Part shown: one piece after another, positions 14,061 through 15,715 of the stretch
Position numbering within the stretch: position 1 is the stretch's first letter
How the letters are laid out: each line of letters begins with the position of its first letter
Source of the DNA: Candidatus Accumulibacter vicinus
Lineage (GTDB): Bacteria > Pseudomonadota > Gammaproteobacteria > Burkholderiales > Rhodocyclaceae
Direction: 5' to 3'
NCBI GenBank assembly: GCA_002425405.1
Contig: DIME01000123.1
Coordinates: 1 to 15,715 of the forward strand
Length of the DNA stretch: 15,715 nucleotides
Notes under the pieces: model-generated
Databases searched by the model: none
The model's input: only the letters and a program-made list of their open reading frames with translations
Told to the model about the DNA's origin: nothing
Position numbers and translations under genes: made by a program

Positions 14061-15207
14061 CGACGATCCCGATCGCGGCGCGCGCGGCCATCGCGACTTG
14101 CCGGGCACGTTCCGGGTCGCCATCGAGAACGGTGAAGTGCCCCATCTTGCGACCGGGACGGGCGTGATGCTTGCCGTAGAGATGCAGCTTGAGGGTTGAA
14201 AAAGCGTACAGTTTCGACCAGTCGGGCTCGCGGTAGTGATGGCCGGTCGGGGTCGTTTCATACCAGAGATCACCGAGCAGATTGACCATCACCGCGGCCG
14301 AGTGCGCCCGCGTTTCGCCGAGCGGCAGGCTGCACAGGGCACGCACTTGCTGTTCGTACTGACTGGTGAGGCAGGCGTCGAGGGTGTAATGACCGCTGTT
14401 GTGCGGGCGCGGGGCCATTTCATTGATCAATAGTTCGCCGCGTACGACAAAGAACTCGACGGCCAGGGTGCCGATATAGCCCAAGCCCTCGGCAATCCTG
14501 GCAGCAAGTGCAGCGGCCTCGGCACGCAGTTCGGTCGATGCACGCGCCGGGACCACAGAGACATCGAGAATGCCCTTGCGGTGACTGTTCTCGGCGGCCG
14601 GAAAGCTCGTCACGATGCCGCTTTCGTCGCGCGCCAGGACCACTGAAACCTCGTAATCGAGGGCGAGTCGCTGTTCGAGCACACAGGTCTCGCCCTTGAA
14701 CTGCTGGAAAGCGGCAATCGCCTGTTCAGGATTGGCGACCAAAGCCTGTCCCTTGCCGTCGTAACCGAAGCGGGCGACTTTCAGGATTCCGGGGAAAAGA
14801 TCGGCAGCGGCCTCGCGCAGTTCCTGTTCACTGTGCACCGCGGCGAAGGCGGCGTGTGGCAGTCCCTGGTCGCGCAGAAAGGTCTTTTCGGCGATGCGGT
14901 TCTGGCAGACGCTGACCGCGGCGGCCGAGGGGCGCACGACCACGAACTTGTCGAGATAGTCGAGGGTGCCGGCCGGGACGTTCTCGAACTCGGTGCTGAT
15001 GGCCGCGCAGCCCTGCGCCAGCTCGTCCAGTGCTGCAAAATCCTCGTACGCTGCCAGCAGATGACGGTCGGCGATCAGCGCCGCAGGACTGTGTGGGTCG
15101 GGGTCGAGGACCCAGACGGGGTAGCCCATCTCGTGCGCTGCAGCAACGAAGAAGCGGCCGAGTTGACCGCCGCCAAGCATTCCGAGAATTGCTGGGGGAA
15201 GAATCAT
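14050..15207 (-). CDS. purK: 5-(carboxyamino)imidazole ribonucleotide synthase
   Basis: A 385-residue ATP-grasp enzyme of purine synthesis that converts AIR, bicarbonate and ATP to N5-CAIR, which PurE then rearranges. Visible are the N-terminal nucleotide-binding loop GMLGGGQLGR (9-18), the EFENVP motif near 70, RFGYDGKGQ in the ATP-grasp lid, and the catalytic INEMAPRPHNSGHYT typical of PurK. Length is normal for the family. The ATG at 15207 gives the standard PurK start (MILPPAILG); a GTG 17 codons upstream is possible but has no well-placed ribosome binding site. It lies 47 nt downstream of purE and overlaps tsaC by 11 bp, consistent with a purE-purK-tsaC operon. It appears intact. Confidence 0.95.
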   Translation of the reverse strand: MILPPAILGMLGGGQLGRFFVAAAHEMGYPVWVLDPDPHSPAALIADRHLLAAYEDFAALDELAQGCAAISTEFENVPAGTLDYLDKFVVVRPSAAAVSVCQNRIAEKTFLRDQGLPHAAFAAVHSEQELREAAADLFPGILKVARFGYDGKGQALVANPEQAIAAFQQFKGETCVLEQRLALDYEVSVVLARDESGIVTSFPAAENSHRKGILDVSVVPARASTELRAEAAALAARIAEGLGYIGTLAVEFFVVRGELLINEMAPRPHNSGHYTLDACLTSQYEQQVRALCSLPLGETRAHSAAVMVNLLGDLWYETTPTGHHYREPDWSKLYAFSTLKLHLYGKHHARPGRKMGHFTVLDGDPERARQVAMAARAAIGIVDAP

Positions 15208-15254
15208 CGTGCTGTACCGGGAAAGTCGTTTGGGCGACTGATCAGGAATGCCGC

Positions 15255-15715
15255 TCACACCTCCGGCAGCTTCATGGCCATCACCTTCTCGGCCTGTGCA
15301 CGACGGAAGTCGCCGAGGCGCCGGGCGAGCGCCGGATCGCCGGTGGCCAGCATGGCGACGGCGAACAAGGCGGCATTGGCAGCGCCGGCTTCGCCAATGG
15401 CGAAAGTGGCCACCGGAATCCCCTTCGGCATCTGTACGATCGAGAGCAGCGAATCCTGACCGGACAGGGCTTTCGATTGCACCGGCACGCCGAGTACCGG
15501 CACGGTGGTCTTGGCCGCCAGCATTCCCGGCAAATGGGCGGCGCCGCCGGCGCCAGCGATGATGGCTTTCAGTCCGCGCTGGCCGGCCGCGGCCGCGTAT
15601 TCGAACAGCAGATCCGGGGTGCGATGCGCCGAAACGACGCGCGCTTCGAAGGGCACGCCAAACTCCTTGAGCCTCACCGCAGCCGCCTGCATCGTCGGTC
15701 AGCCGGAAACGGTGC
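15255..15715 (-). CDS. purE: N5-carboxyaminoimidazole ribonucleotide mutase, 5' end missing or damaged
   Basis: This encodes the bulk of PurE, which converts N5-CAIR to CAIR after PurK acts. Visible are SAHRTPD (21-27 counted from the first ATG), AGAGGAAHLPGM, TVPVLGVPV and GIPVATFAIGEAGAANAA, all family signatures, and the C-terminus is complete. Family members begin about 15-17 residues earlier, with the phosphate-binding GSDSDW motif directly before PTM. In this window the bases there read in frame as T-V-S-G-stop-P-T-M, with TGA at 15699-15701. Either the gene is broken, or the last 20 or so bases are unreliable (end of an assembled contig). Translation from the internal ATG at 15692 would lack part of the active site. 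Confidence 0.85.

Noticed and set aside
1..15715. Looked for CRISPR arrays, tRNA genes, an integrase, toxin-antitoxin genes and strong rho-independent terminators
   Set aside because: None was recognised by eye. In particular no stem followed by a T-tract was seen after the last operon gene at 12314.

Overview
This is a GC-rich window, most likely from a betaproteobacterial chromosome. The minus-strand order purE-purK-tsaC-vanZ and the remnants of an N-type (alternate) F1Fo-ATPase and an IS91-like transposase would suit a Rhodocyclales / Accumulibacter-like genome. That placement is an inference from gene content and was not tested by any search.

Layout. Positions 1-657 are a string of gene scraps: an internal piece of tsaC (minus strand), a decayed IS91-type transposase piece, the 3' end of an N-ATPase alpha gene (atpA) and the first codons of its gamma gene (atpG). 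Positions 697-12314 hold seven plus-strand genes packed with overlaps or gaps of 20 nt or less: hsdR, hsdM and hsdS of a Type I restriction-modification system; an AAA/ABC-type ATPase with an HNH nuclease gene overlapping it; and a second AAA_21/OLD-like ATPase with an overlapping DUF4276 (Toprim-like) gene. Four nucleotides after the last stop codon the scraps resume: another atpG 5' fragment, then a truncated and frameshifted vanZ gene (minus strand). The window ends in intact housekeeping genes tsaC and purK and a partial purE, all on the minus strand.

How the genes may work together. HsdM and HsdS would methylate adenines at a bipartite site, and HsdR would translocate and cut unmodified DNA. 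The two downstream ATPase-effector pairs look like further anti-invader modules (Septu-like ATPase+HNH; PARIS/OLD-like ATPase+Toprim) sharing the same transcription unit. The combination reads as one layered defence operon.

The block is framed by two nested pairs of direct repeats. The inner pair (591-657 and 12319-12385) are diverged atpA/atpG copies whose differences are mostly synonymous. The outer pair (1-122 and 13712-13833) are tsaC copies arranged so that recombination between them would remove about 13.7 kb and still leave one tsaC. No integrase, tRNA, CRISPR array or convincing terminator was seen.
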